64,000 nucleotides of DNA from Planctomycetota bacterium. Lineage in GTDB: Bacteria; Planctomycetota; UBA1135; GCA-002686595. Location of the stretch: assembly GCA_016795205.1 (NCBI GenBank), contig JAEUHZ010000064.1, positions 1-64,000 of the forward strand, in the 5' to 3' direction. Below, one piece after another: positions 1-8,568 of the stretch. The position numbers were made by a program, and so were the translations under genes. Below the pieces are notes generated by a model that saw only the letters and a list, made by a program, of their open reading frames with translations, was not told the DNA's origin and searched no databases. The stretch's first letter is position 1. The number at the start of each line of letters is the position of its first letter.

Positions 1-63
1 GGGAGAGCTGGCCGTACTTTCCCCGCCCTCGAACGCGGCCCCCGGGCCGGGTTCGACCCGGTC

Positions 64-141
64 GGCCCCATCGTCTAGCCCGGCCTAGGACACCAGGTTT
101 TCATCCTGGCGACAGGGGTTCAAATCCCCTTGGGGTCACCA
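64..141 (+). tRNA. tRNA-Glu (UUC)
   Basis: The cloverleaf can be drawn by eye. The acceptor stem pairs GGCCCCA (64-70) with TGGGGTC (131-137), with one G-U pair. The anticodon stem CCAGG/CCTGG encloses the loop TTTTCAT, giving anticodon TTC (Glu). The T arm is AGGGG-TTCAAAT-CCCCT. The discriminator is A, and the 3' CCA is encoded (139-141). No second tRNA is seen beside it. Confidence 0.95.
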
Positions 142-189
142 ACCTTCCACGCGCCTCGGCCGTCCCAGGGACCGCCGAGGCGCGCCCCG

Positions 190-218
190 TTCTGCGCGGG
201 CGGACGTGCCGTTACGCT
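190..218 (+). promoter_or_regulatory. Promoter with leaderless spacing for the S9 peptidase gene
   Basis: TTCTGC (190-195), a 17-base spacer, then TACGCT (213-218). Only six bases separate this -10 box from the ATG at 225, so transcription would begin at or beside the start codon. The -35 box is a weak match; the -10 box fits TAnnnT. Confidence 0.5.
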
Positions 219-224
219 CTCGCG

Positions 225-2381
225 ATGCGCCGCCTCCAAGCCCTGCCGTGCGTCCCGCTCCTGCTGCTCCTCGCCGCCTGCTCGACGACCGGCGGGGGCC
301 CAGGCGGGCGCGGCGCGTTCACCCAGCCCCCCGAGGTCCAAGCGGGGGCCGTGCGCGGTCGCGCGTTCGAGATCGCCGACGTCTACCGCGTCGCGGCCCC
401 GGGCGCCCCGTCCCTCTCGCCGGACGGCACGCGCATCGCGTACGCGCTGCGGCGCACGGACCTGGACGCAGGGAAGAGCTGGTCCGAGCTGTGGACCGTC
501 GGCCGTGACGGAACGGGCGCGCGTGCGCTGACGTCCGCGAAGAAGAACGACACGAGTCCGCTGTACACGCCGGACGGGCGCTCGCTGCTCTTCACGTCGA
601 ACCGCGACGGATCGAGCCAACTGTGGCTGCTGCCGCTCGCGGGCGGCGACGCACGCCAGCTCACGAAGTTCGCGCCGGGCCTCTCGGATCCCGTGATCTC
701 GCCCGACGGCCGCTGGATCGCGGCCGCGACCGAGCTGTGGCCGGAGTGCGGTCTCGACGTGGCCTGCCACGAGCGGATTCGCAAGGGCCTCGAGGACGGC
801 AAGACCAAGGTGCGCACGGCGGACGAGCTCCTCTACCGCCACTGGACCTCCTGGCACCAGGGCAAGCGCGCGGCGGTCGTGCTGGTCGACGCCGCGAGCG
901 GCGAGGTCGTGCGCGCACTCACGCCGCTCGACCACGACGCGCCCACGTTCCAGCTCGGCGGCGGCCGCGGCTTCGCGTTCTCGCCCGACTCGCGGGAGCT
1001 GTGCTTCGTCCAGAACCGCGATCGGAAGCAGGCCGAGTCCACCAATGCCGACCTGTGGGTCGTCCCGGTCACGGGCGGCGAGCCGCGCTGCCTCACGCCC
1101 GCGAATGGCGGCTGGGACGGCGCGCCGAGCTACTCGCCCGACGGCCGCTGGATCGCATTCCTCTCGCAGGAGACGCCGGGCTACGAGTCCGACCTGCGGC
1201 GCCTGGCGCTCCTCGAGCGCGCGACCGGCGAGGTCCGCTACCTGACCGCGCGTGGCGGCTTCGACGACATGGTCGACGACTTCCGCTGGAGCGCGGACTC
1301 ACAGCGCCTCGTCTTCCAGGCCGAGCGCGCCGGCCGCACGCCGCTCTTCGAGATCGGCATCGCGGGCGGAGAGCCCAAGGAACGGGTGCGGCACGGGACC
1401 ATCGGCGGGTTCGAGGTCGCGAGCGACGGCACGCTGGTCTACCTGGCGCGCAGGGTGAACCAGCCTCCGGAGCTCTTCGTCGTGGGGGCGAACGTCGACA
1501 AGGGCAAGCCACTCGCTCTGACGCACCACAACGACGCGCTGCGCGCCGAGGTCGACATCCGCCCGGCGACCGAGTTCCGCGTGTCCGGCGAAGCGGGCTA
1601 CGAGATCCACGGCTTCCTCGTGACGCCGCACGGCTTCGATCCCGAGCAGCAGTATCCGCTGATCCTGAACGTGCATGGCGGACCGCAGTCGCAGTGGACC
1701 GACGGCTTCCGCGGCGACTGGCAGGTCTACCCAGGACAGGGGTACGTGGTCGCATTCTGCAACCCGACCGGCTCGACCGGCTACGGGCAGGACTTCTGCG
1801 ATGCGATCCGCGGCGACTGGGGCGGGCGTGTCTACCGCGACCTCATGCGCGTGACCGACGCGCTCTCCGAGCTGCCCTACGTCGACGCGGGCCGCATGGG
1901 TCTCATGGGCTGGTCGTTCGGCGGCTACATGTCGATGTGGATCGAGGGCCAGACCGATCGCTTCGCGGCGAACGCCGCGATGATGGGGCTCTACGACCTG
2001 CGGGCCTTCCACGGCGCCACCGAGGAGCTGTGGTTCCCCGAGCACGACCTGCGCGGCACGCCCTGGACGTCGGCCGACTACGAGCGCTGGTCGCCCTGCA
2101 ACTTCGCGGCGAACTTCAAGACGCCCGCGCTGGTGATCGCGGGCGAGCTCGACTACCGCTGCCCGTACACGCAGAGCCTCGCGTACTTCACCGCGCTGCA
2201 GAAGCAGGGCGTTCCCTCGCGGCTCGTGATCTTCCCCGAGGCCGGGCACTGGCCCGCCTGGCACGAGATGGCGGTCTACTACAACGAACACATGGCGTTC
2301 TTCCACCAGCACCTGGGAGGCGGGAAGGCGCCCTGGGACGTGACCGCGCACGCGCGCAACTTGGCCTTCGGGCCGCGCTGA
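225..2381 (+). CDS. S9-family prolyl oligopeptidase-type serine peptidase, lipoprotein
   Basis: A 718-residue secreted peptidase of the dipeptidyl-/acylaminoacyl-peptidase type, expected to cleave short peptides at the cell envelope. The N-terminus has a lipoprotein signal ending LLAAC. The first half carries repeated beta-propeller blades of the PD40 type (LSPDGTRIAY, YTPDGRSLLF, ISPDGRWIAA, YSPDGRWIAF). The C-terminal alpha/beta-hydrolase domain has the nucleophile elbow GWSFGGY with Ser564, an acid in GELDYR (Asp643) and His675 in EAGHWP, so the triad looks intact. It follows tRNA-Glu and converges on the recombinase gene. The start is set by the signal peptide and by a -10 box six bases upstream. 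The exact substrate is unknown. Confidence 0.93.
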   Translation: MRRLQALPCVPLLLLLAACSTTGGGPGGRGAFTQPPEVQAGAVRGRAFEIADVYRVAAPGAPSLSPDGTRIAYALRRTDLDAGKSWSELWTVGRDGTGARALTSAKKNDTSPLYTPDGRSLLFTSNRDGSSQLWLLPLAGGDARQLTKFAPGLSDPVISPDGRWIAAATELWPECGLDVACHERIRKGLEDGKTKVRTADELLYRHWTSWHQGKRAAVVLVDAASGEVVRALTPLDHDAPTFQLGGGRGFAFSPDSRELCFVQNRDRKQAESTNADLWVVPVTGGEPRCLTPANGGWDGAPSYSPDGRWIAFLSQETPGYESDLRRLALLERATGEVRYLTARGGFDDMVDDFRWSADSQRLVFQAERAGRTPLFEIGIAGGEPKERVRHGTIGGFEVASDGTLVYLARRVNQPPELFVVGANVDKGKPLALTHHNDALRAEVDIRPATEFRVSGEAGYEIHGFLVTPHGFDPEQQYPLILNVHGGPQSQWTDGFRGDWQVYPGQGYVVAFCNPTGSTGYGQDFCDAIRGDWGGRVYRDLMRVTDALSELPYVDAGRMGLMGWSFGGYMSMWIEGQTDRFAANAAMMGLYDLRAFHGATEELWFPEHDLRGTPWTSADYERWSPCNFAANFKTPALVIAGELDYRCPYTQSLAYFTALQKQGVPSRLVIFPEAGHWPAWHEMAVYYNEHMAFFHQHLGGGKAPWDVTAHARNLAFGPR

Positions 2382-2407
2382 CGCGCCCGGCCGCGGCGCG
2401 CCGTCAG
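2379..2407. terminator. Hairpin between convergent genes
   Basis: The 22-base gap between the stops of the S9 peptidase and the recombinase forms an interrupted stem: TGACGCGCC pairs with GGCGC...GTCA around a short GC loop (core CGCGCC 2382-2387 with GGCGCG 2395-2400). There is no T tract. It could serve both strands; this is inference from structure and position. Confidence 0.4.
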
Positions 2408-3366
2408 TCAGCCTTGCCCGAACGGGGATGCGCGCGCTCGTAGACCTCGCGCAGGCGCTCGATCGACACGTGCGTGTAGATCTGCGTCGTCGAGAGGTGC
2501 GCGTGGCCCAAGAGCCCTTGCACGGACCGCAGGTCCGCCCCGCGATCGAGCAGGTGCGTGGCGAAGCTGTGGCGCAGCGTGTGCGGCGTGGCCGGCCGGT
2601 GGATCCCGGCGCGCGCCACCGCGCGCGCCACGATCCGCTGCAGCGTGCGCGTGGTCAGGCGGCGGCCCGTCGGTCCCAGGAACACGGCCTGGAGGGCCGC
2701 TGCGTCGCGCGGGCGCGGCCGCCCGGGGTCGGCCAGGTAGGCGGACAGCGCGCGCACCGCGTGCCGGCCCAGCGCCGCCAGCCGCTCCTTGCGTCCCTTG
2801 CCCCGCACGCGCGCCACGCCGCGCGCGAGGTCCAGGTCCGCATGGTCCAGGCCGACCGTCTCGGCCGCGCGCGTGCCGGCCGAGTAGACGAGCTCGAGCA
2901 GCGCCCGGTCGCGCCGGCCCGCGTGCGTCGCTTCGTCGACCGAGCCGAGCAGCGCCTCGACCTCCTCGACCGACAGCGCGCCGGGCAGGTCGCGCGCCGC
3001 GCGCCGCCGGCGCAGGCCCGCGGCGGGGGACACGTCGATCGCGCCGCGCGCCAGGAGGTGCTTCAGGAACGAGCGCACGCCCGACAACCGGCGCTGGATC
3101 GACGCGCGCGCCAGGCCGGCCTCGTCGAGGTCCGCGAGCCACGCGCGCAGCGTGCGCGGGGTGACCTCGCGCGGCGTGCCGACGCCGTAGCGGCCGCAGG
3201 CCGCGAGGAAGCTCTGCAGGTCGCCGCGATAGGCTCGCAGCGTGTGCTCCGAGGCGCCGCGGGCGGCGGCCAGCTCGACCAGGAAGCGCTCGGCTTCCCG
3301 CTCCAGCGGCGTGGCGGCCGCGGCCGGCGCCTCGGCCGCGGCCGGCGGCGCGGCACGCGCGCTCAT
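2404..3366 (-). CDS. xerC: Tyrosine recombinase, XerC/XerD family
   Basis: A 320-residue tyrosine site-specific recombinase, the length usual for XerC/XerD, which resolve chromosome dimers at dif. The N-terminal SAM-like core-binding domain covers about residues 20-110 (FLVELAAARGASEHTLRAY). The catalytic domain shows the expected R...K...HxxR...H/W...Y order: GTRAAE, VRGKGRKER, TPHTLRHSFATHLLDRGADL, LLGHAHLSTTQIYTHVS. The final Tyr of TQIYTHV is the nucleophile. The ATG overlaps the TGA of the gene before it (ATGA), so it is the last gene of a minus-strand operon that also encodes three exported proteins. Assignment to XerC rather than XerD is not possible from this alone. An accessory or transposon integrase is less likely, since no mobile-element boundaries are visible. 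Confidence 0.88.
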   Translation of the reverse strand: MSARAAPPAAAEAPAAAATPLEREAERFLVELAAARGASEHTLRAYRGDLQSFLAACGRYGVGTPREVTPRTLRAWLADLDEAGLARASIQRRLSGVRSFLKHLLARGAIDVSPAAGLRRRRAARDLPGALSVEEVEALLGSVDEATHAGRRDRALLELVYSAGTRAAETVGLDHADLDLARGVARVRGKGRKERLAALGRHAVRALSAYLADPGRPRPRDAAALQAVFLGPTGRRLTTRTLQRIVARAVARAGIHRPATPHTLRHSFATHLLDRGADLRSVQGLLGHAHLSTTQIYTHVSIERLREVYERAHPRSGKAD

Positions 3367-4166
3367 CGCTCCCAGTACGCGCTGCGCTCGCGGCGCGCCA
3401 GGCGGTAGCCGACGCCGCCGGGGCCCTCGTGGCGGACCAGGACGTGGAGCGCCGGCGCGCTGCCGTCGGCGTCGAACCAGTAGCGCGCCTCGGTCGAGCC
3501 GTCGGGCCGCAGCAGCACGAGCTCGTGGGCCCGCAGCTTGCCGATCGGCAGGTCGAGCTCCGCCGTGCCGGCGAAGCGCACCGTGCGCCGCTCGGGCACG
3601 AAGGACACGGCCCGCACGTCCTTCTGCGAGGGCAGCACCGCGAGGACCAGATCGCGCTTGGCCTCGAAGTCGTAGTCGCGCAGCGTGAGCGGCAGCGCGT
3701 CGAAGAACACGAACCCGCGCTCGAGCTCGCCCGAGCGGCGGCCCGCGCCGGGGAAGTAGACGGACTCCCAGAACGCGTAGCCCGAGCCGACGCGCCAGAC
3801 CTCCTTGAAGCTCGCGCCGCAATCGTCCTGGGTGGCCGCCGTGAGCTTCCAGGGCGAGAGGTCCGACGTGCGCGCGTAGCTCATCGTGGAGAAATCGTAG
3901 TCGTACTTCTCCGTGGGCACGCGCTCCGACCAGTGGTGCTTGAACACCTCGAGGCCCTGCTGGCCCTCGGCCTTGACCCCGCGGCGCTCGTCGAGGAGCT
4001 CCTTGTTCGTGTAGGCGCGCGCCTCGTAGCGCCGCTCGACGCCGTAGATCGTGCGCGTCGCCTCGTAGACGCAGACCTCGGCCCGGCCGTCGTACCAGGC
4101 GGGGTCCGTACGCCACGTGCCGGCGGAGAGCGCGCACGCGGAAGCGATCAGTGCGGTCAGGATCAT
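3363..4166 (-). CDS. Secreted protein of unknown function
   Basis: A 267-residue protein with a short signal peptide (MILTALIASACALSAG). No catalytic motif is recognised. Conserved-looking stretches include WYDGRAEVCVYEATR near residue 24, KYDYDFSTMSYAR, SPWKLTAATQDDCGASFKE and ESVYFPGAGRR. Their order recalls a family of secreted proteins often mislabelled in databases as a septum-formation inhibitor; this is recollection, not a search. It starts four bases after the stop of the toroid gene and its stop overlaps the recombinase start, so it is in one operon with both. Function unassigned. Confidence 0.7.
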   Translation of the reverse strand: MILTALIASACALSAGTWRTDPAWYDGRAEVCVYEATRTIYGVERRYEARAYTNKELLDERRGVKAEGQQGLEVFKHHWSERVPTEKYDYDFSTMSYARTSDLSPWKLTAATQDDCGASFKEVWRVGSGYAFWESVYFPGAGRRSGELERGFVFFDALPLTLRDYDFEAKRDLVLAVLPSQKDVRAVSFVPERRTVRFAGTAELDLPIGKLRAHELVLLRPDGSTEARYWFDADGSAPALHVLVRHEGPGGVGYRLARRERSAYWER

Positions 4167-4170
4167 GGGT

Positions 4171-5403
4171 TCACTTCTCCTGCGCGGGACCGGCGGCCGG
4201 CGCCGCGCTGCTCCAGCCCGCGGGCCGCGGCCGGTGCGGCTCGACCAGCGCCAGCACGGTCATCGCGGTCCCGAACGATTCGCTGCGCGGGAACACCCGA
4301 TCGTTCCAGCCGCCGCTCTCCTCGCGCACCTGCCAGAGCAGCGCGTGGAGCCGCGTGCGCCAACCCTCGCGCTCAGCCTCGGGCAGGAACTCGATCGCTT
4401 GCGCCACGTGCCGGTGCGCGAAGAAGAAGTAGTAGGGCGCGATGCCGTAGGGCGGGACGTGCGTGCCGGTCTGCTTGCGACGCTGCTCGAGCCACTGCCA
4501 GTGCTCGAAGAAGGCGCTGACGGCGCCGCGGATGCGCTCCACGCTGCCGCGGCCGGCGAGGTGCAGCGCGACCTCGCACACCGCCATCCGCCCGACGGCG
4601 CCCGGCACGGCCTCGGGTCGCGGTCCCTTCCCGCGCTCCGCGCGCGTGGCGTACTGGATCGCGCCCGAGTCTTGCCGCGCAGCCTCGAGCGTCGCGAGCG
4701 CGCGCTCCACGACGCGCGCATCGACCTGTTCGCCCTGGGCGCGCGCCTTGAAGAGCACGAGCAGGGTCGGGGCGGTCATGAACGTCGACGGGTCGGAGGC
4801 CGCGCCTTGCGGGCGCGAGTAGTTCCACCCGCCGCGCTCGCCGATCTCGGTCTGTGCGAGCAACGCGACGAGCCGGTCGATCGCGGCCTCGACCGCCACG
4901 GCGCGCTCCTCCGGCACGAGCTCTGCGGCGCGCAGCGCCAACAGGAGCTCGAGCGCGTAGGCGTGCCCCCAGCCGCGCACGTCGTAGCCCTGGACGAACT
5001 CAGGTCCCAGGCGCGGATCGCCGAGCGCCTCGAGCACGAAGTCGAGCGCTCCCAGGATCGCCGCGCGCGCCTCGCCCGCGGGCGCGCCGTCGGCGGCCTC
5101 GAGCAGCGCGACGGCCGCGATCGCCGTGCCCCCCACCCGATAGCCGAGGGGGATGTCGCCCGCGACGCGGTAGACGCCCTCGTAGGGCCATTCCCGTGCA
5201 GGGCCCGGCTGCGCCGCCGGCTGGGGCGCGCTCGCTCGCTCCGGCCGCTTGCGCCCGCCGCCCTCGGCGTAGCTCTCGCGCGCCGCGAGGAGCAGCGCCT
5301 GCGCGCGGCGCACGGCGTCGTGCACCTCGGTTGCGCTCGGAGCGCGCGGCGTGGGCGTGGAGTCGGAGGCGAAGGCCAGGAGCAACGCTGCGGCGGGGAA
5401 CAT
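4171..5403 (-). CDS. Secreted alpha-toroid protein, prenyltransferase/squalene-cyclase-repeat-like (paralog C)
   Basis: About 410 residues with a signal peptide (MFPAAALLLAFAS), so exported. The body is helix-rich with GGWNYSRPQ and GGWNDRVFP, which resemble the QW-type turns of squalene-cyclase and prenyltransferase alpha/alpha toroids. It shares with the two proteins at 26336 and 28309 a C-terminal motif of the form YFFFAHRHVAQ...E.LPEAEREGW. A DxDD cyclase motif is not seen, so cyclase activity is doubtful and a binding role is possible. A longer start at 5421 exists; 5403 is preferred because AGGA lies about ten bases upstream and the signal peptide then begins at residue 1. Upstream is a coiled-coil lipoprotein gene, the same pairing as at 27593-29535. 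Confidence 0.72.
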   Translation of the reverse strand: MFPAAALLLAFASDSTPTPRAPSATEVHDAVRRAQALLLAARESYAEGGGRKRPERASAPQPAAQPGPAREWPYEGVYRVAGDIPLGYRVGGTAIAAVALLEAADGAPAGEARAAILGALDFVLEALGDPRLGPEFVQGYDVRGWGHAYALELLLALRAAELVPEERAVAVEAAIDRLVALLAQTEIGERGGWNYSRPQGAASDPSTFMTAPTLLVLFKARAQGEQVDARVVERALATLEAARQDSGAIQYATRAERGKGPRPEAVPGAVGRMAVCEVALHLAGRGSVERIRGAVSAFFEHWQWLEQRRKQTGTHVPPYGIAPYYFFFAHRHVAQAIEFLPEAEREGWRTRLHALLWQVREESGGWNDRVFPRSESFGTAMTVLALVEPHRPRPAGWSSAAPAAGPAQEK

Positions 5404-5474
5404 GTCCCCAGATCCTGGCATGCCGCGCGCCCGCGCGGAACGAGGTGGCCGGGCCGCGCGCCGCGCGGGCCGGC

Positions 5475-5867
5475 TCAGCGGCGGGCCTGGGCCGTCTTGG
5501 TCGGCTCGGGCACCGGCGGCACCTCGCGCTGGGCGGCCGCCAGCGCGTCGCGCCAGCCGCGCAGGAGCACGACGCGCGATTCGGGGTTGATCCCGTAGGT
5601 GAACCCGGCCTTCTCGGACTCGTCGAGGACTGCGGCCAGCGCCGCGGCGGCCTTGGCCTGCTCGGCGGCGTAGCGCGCGCTCTTCTCCGCGAGCTGCTTG
5701 GCCTCGGCCACGTCCTTGGCTTGCGCCTCGACCGACTGCTTCAGCGCGAGGACCTCGGCCGCGAGGTCCGCGGACTGCGCCTGGGCTTGGGCCGCCTCAC
5801 GCGACTCAAAGGTCGCGCAGGCCAGGGCCAGGGTCGCGAGACAGGACAGGGCGGGCGTGGTGCTCAT
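5475..5867 (-). CDS. Small alanine-rich coiled-coil lipoprotein
   Basis: 130 residues. The signal sequence ends in LALAC, a lipobox with cysteine near residue 17. From about residue 25 to 85 the protein is an Ala/Glu/Gln/Lys-rich heptad-like helix (AQAQSADLAAEVLALKQSVE), like Lpp-type alanine zippers. A short C-terminal part holds GFTYGINPESRVVLLRGWRDAL, and the tail is Pro-rich. A longer start at 5924 would put 19 charged residues before the signal peptide, so the inner ATG is chosen. It lies upstream of the toroid gene on the same strand and diverges from the MFS gene. It probably tethers or spaces envelope layers; no enzymatic motif. Confidence 0.75.
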   Translation of the reverse strand: MSTTPALSCLATLALACATFESREAAQAQAQSADLAAEVLALKQSVEAQAKDVAEAKQLAEKSARYAAEQAKAAAALAAVLDESEKAGFTYGINPESRVVLLRGWRDALAAAQREVPPVPEPTKTAQARR

Positions 5868-5911
5868 GCTGCGGTCCATCGACCGTTTCAGGCACGGGCT
5901 TGAACGCTTGC

Positions 5912-5917
5912 TATCTT
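5912..5917 (+). promoter_or_regulatory. -10 box TATCTT with leaderless spacing
   Basis: TATCTT lies nine bases before the ATG at 5927, in the 59-base divergent gap. No convincing -35 box is seen at 17 bases. The short distance leaves no space for a Shine-Dalgarno sequence and supports the 5927 start. Confidence 0.45.
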
Positions 5918-5926
5918 CCCGCACCG

Positions 5927-7198
5927 ATGAACCGCGCCGGAACCGGCGGGAAGCCCCGCTCCCCGCTCCTTTTCGTCTTCCTGACGGTCTTCATCGACCT
6001 CCTGGGGTTTGGGATCGTGATCCCGCTCCTGCCCGTGTACTCCGAGATGTACCGGGCCGGGCCGGCCGAGATCGGCCTGCTCATGGCGAGCTTCTCGGCC
6101 ATGCAGTTCGTGTTCGCCCCGTTCTGGGGGCGGCTCTCGGACCGCATCGGCCGCAAGCCGGTCCTGGTCGGTGGCCTGCTCGGCACCGCGGCGGCCTACG
6201 TGCTGTTCGCGCGCGCCGACTCGCTGGCGCTGTTGTTCGCGTCGCGGCTCCTGGCCGGGTTCTTCGGCGCGAACGTCTCGACCGCGCAGGCCTACATCGC
6301 CGACGTCACGGCCCCCGAGGATCGCGCCAAGGGCATGGGGCTCATCGGGGCCGCGTTCGGCCTGGGCTTCTGCCTCGGACCGCTGCTGGGCGGCGAGCTG
6401 ACGCACATCTCGGCCGCGGCCCCCGGCTGGTTCGCGGCGGGCTTCTCGCTCGCCGCGGCCTTGTTCGGCGCGCTCACGCTCGTCGAGCCGGCGCGCGCGC
6501 GCGGCCGCGCTTCGCGCGTCTTCGGCCTCGAGGAGCTGCGCGGCGCCGCGGCCCAGCCGCGCCTGGGGACGCTCTACGTCCTGTCCTTCGCGTTCGTGGC
6601 GGCCTTCGCGTGCTTCGAGTCCATGTTCACCGTGTTCGGGCTGGCGCGCTTCCCGGCGGTCTTCGGCCTGACGCAGCCCGTCGACGACGCCAGCGTCGAG
6701 GAGATCCTGCGCGCCGCGCCCGTCACGGGGCGCTACCTGGCCGGCATCGGCATCGTGTCGGCGATCATCCAGGGCGGCCTGATCCGCCGGCTCGTGCCGC
6801 GCTTCGGCGAGACGACGCTCGTGGTCGTCGGGCCGGCGCTCCTGGGCCTCGGCCTGCTGGCGATCGCGCTCGCGCCCTCGTGGGGCTTCGTCGTCGCCGC
6901 TTGCCTGATACTGCCGGTGGGCTTCGGCCTCAACAACCCCTCGCTCGCGTCGCTGCTCTCGCGCGCCGCGCCCGCGGCCGAGCAGGGCGGGTACCTCGGC
7001 CTGCAGCAGTCCGTGGGCAGCCTGGCGCGCATGGCCGGGCCGGCCGCCGCGGGCCTCGTCTTCCAGCGCTTCGGACCGGCGAGCCCGTTCGTGTTGGGCG
7101 CCGCGCTGCTCGGTGTCTCGACGCTCCTGGCCTGGCGCTACCACCGCCGCTTTGGAGCGAGCTTCCCGCGCGTCGCGCGCGGCGCGCCTCCAGCGTGA
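5927..7198 (+). CDS. MFS transporter, drug:H+ antiporter-1 (TetA/Bcr-like)
   Basis: A 423-residue inner-membrane protein with about 12 hydrophobic segments. The first membrane segment has FLTVFIDLLGFGIVIPLLP, typical of TetA-type 12-TM antiporters, and the loop 2-3 motif GRLSDRIGRKPV is the MFS signature A. The sequence IADVTAPEDRAKGMGLIGAAFGLG also matches the TetA/DHA1 group. It probably exports a small molecule using the proton gradient; the substrate cannot be read. A longer start at 5900 is possible, but the -10 box overlaps that region. Its stop overlaps the pabB GTG (GTGA), so it leads a transporter-pabB-pabC operon. Confidence 0.88.
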   Translation: MNRAGTGGKPRSPLLFVFLTVFIDLLGFGIVIPLLPVYSEMYRAGPAEIGLLMASFSAMQFVFAPFWGRLSDRIGRKPVLVGGLLGTAAAYVLFARADSLALLFASRLLAGFFGANVSTAQAYIADVTAPEDRAKGMGLIGAAFGLGFCLGPLLGGELTHISAAAPGWFAAGFSLAAALFGALTLVEPARARGRASRVFGLEELRGAAAQPRLGTLYVLSFAFVAAFACFESMFTVFGLARFPAVFGLTQPVDDASVEEILRAAPVTGRYLAGIGIVSAIIQGGLIRRLVPRFGETTLVVVGPALLGLGLLAIALAPSWGFVVAACLILPVGFGLNNPSLASLLSRAAPAAEQGGYLGLQQSVGSLARMAGPAAAGLVFQRFGPASPFVLGAALLGVSTLLAWRYHRRFGASFPRVARGAPPA

Positions 7199-8568
7199 GC
7201 GACTTCCAGATGCGGCCGCGCACCTTCCCGCTCGAGGGTGACGCGCGCTTCGAGGAGCTCTTCACGCGGCTCTCCGCGCGGCGCGGCGCGGTGGCGCTGC
7301 TCCCGGGCGGCGGCCGGCACGCGCTGTTGGCGTTCGACCCGCTCGACGCGCGACCGCCGGGCTCGATCGAGGCCCTGCGCGAGTATCGAGCCGCGCTGGC
7401 TCCGCGCCCGGGGGACGAGGTGCCCGGCCCGTTCCATGGCGGCTTCGTCGGCGCGCTGGCCTACGACCTGGGCGTGGCCGGCGAGCGCGCGCCGCGCGTA
7501 GCGCCCGAGCCCTGGGGCACGCCGCGGGTGGCAGGCGGGCTCTACACGGACTTCGTCGTGCTCGACGCGCCCGCGCAGCGCGCCTGGCTCGTCCTCGGCG
7601 AGGACCCGGGCGACGCGCGCCCGGCGCTCGGCGCGCGTCGGGCCGAGATCGAGGCGCTCCTGGCCGGGCCCCGGCCGACCCTCGCGCCGGCGCGGGCGGC
7701 GGGGCCGCTCGTGCGACGCACGCCGCCCGCGGAGCACTGCGCCCGGATCGAACGCTTGCGCGCGCGGATCGCCGCGGGCGATCTCTACCAGGCCAACCTG
7801 GCGCACCGTTTCGAGCGCGCGCTGGCCGGCGATCCGCGCGCGCTGTTCCTGCGCCTCCTGGCCTCGAACCCCGCTCCGCACGCGGCCTGGCTGGCCTGGG
7901 ATCCGACGCTGTGCGCGCCGGGCGCGGCGACGCCTGTCGGCGCGCTGCTCTCGGCTTCGCCGGAGCTCTTGCTCGAGTTCGACGGGGCCTTGGCGCGCAC
8001 GCGGCCGATCAAGGGCACCGCGCCGCGCGGCGCGGACCCCGCGACGGACGCGATCCTGGCCGCGCAGCTCCTCGCGAGCGAGAAGGACCGGGCGGAGCTG
8101 GCGATGATCGTCGATCTCGAGCGCAACGATCTGGGCGCCTGCGCGCGGCCCGGGGGCGTGCGCGTCGAGGCCTTCCCGCGGCTCGAGAGCTTCGCCACCG
8201 TGCACCACCTCGTGGCCGACGTCGTGGCCGACGTCGCGCCCGGCGTCGACGCCTGGACGCTCCTCGCGCGCCTCTTCCCCGGCGGCTCGATCACGGGTGC
8301 GCCCAAGCTCGCCGCGCTGGACGCGATCGCAGAGCTCGAGACCGAGGGCCGCGGCTTCTTCACCGGCTCGCTGGGGTTCGTCGACGTCCGCGGGCACGCG
8401 CGCTGGAACATCCTGATCCGCACGCTCGTCTGGCGGCCGCGCGGCGCGCAGGGGGAGGTCTGCTTCCACGCCGGGGGCGGGATCACCTGGCCCTCGGACG
8501 CCGAGGCCGAGGAGCGCGAGACGCTCCACAAGGCGCTGGGGCTCGTGCGCGCCCTGGAGGGAGCGTGA
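7195..8568 (+). CDS. pabB: Aminodeoxychorismate synthase component I (PabB)
   Basis: A 457-residue chorismate-binding enzyme that aminates chorismate to 4-amino-4-deoxychorismate for p-aminobenzoate and folate. Key motifs are RPIKGTAPRG, ELAMIVDLERNDLG and GGSITGAPK. The Lys of PIKGT is residue 273; PabB uses this lysine as nucleophile, whereas anthranilate synthase TrpE has Ala here, so PabB is favoured. The GTG start overlaps the MFS stop (GTGA); an ATG lies five codons further in at 7210. The glutaminase partner PabA is not in the window. The pabC gene follows with another GTGA overlap, which supports the assignment. Confidence 0.93.
   Translation: MSDFQMRPRTFPLEGDARFEELFTRLSARRGAVALLPGGGRHALLAFDPLDARPPGSIEALREYRAALAPRPGDEVPGPFHGGFVGALAYDLGVAGERAPRVAPEPWGTPRVAGGLYTDFVVLDAPAQRAWLVLGEDPGDARPALGARRAEIEALLAGPRPTLAPARAAGPLVRRTPPAEHCARIERLRARIAAGDLYQANLAHRFERALAGDPRALFLRLLASNPAPHAAWLAWDPTLCAPGAATPVGALLSASPELLLEFDGALARTRPIKGTAPRGADPATDAILAAQLLASEKDRAELAMIVDLERNDLGACARPGGVRVEAFPRLESFATVHHLVADVVADVAPGVDAWTLLARLFPGGSITGAPKLAALDAIAELETEGRGFFTGSLGFVDVRGHARWNILIRTLVWRPRGAQGEVCFHAGGGITWPSDAEAEERETLHKALGLVRALEGA

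Noticed and set aside
44-68. GGGCCGGGTTCGACCCGG next to tRNA-Glu looks like a T arm of a second tRNA.
   Set aside because: The loop is five bases, not seven, and no acceptor or anticodon arm can be drawn upstream; it is only a GC hairpin touching the tRNA 5' end.
2404-3366. Reading the tyrosine recombinase as the integrase of a mobile element.
   Set aside because: No attachment repeats, tRNA-junction duplication or cargo genes are visible; length and motifs fit the housekeeping XerC/D group. The tRNA-Glu at 64 shows no second partial copy in the window.
5698-7194. In-frame upstream extension of pabB by 499 codons.
   Set aside because: It is a shadow of the MFS transporter; the PabB family begins at the GTG at 7195.
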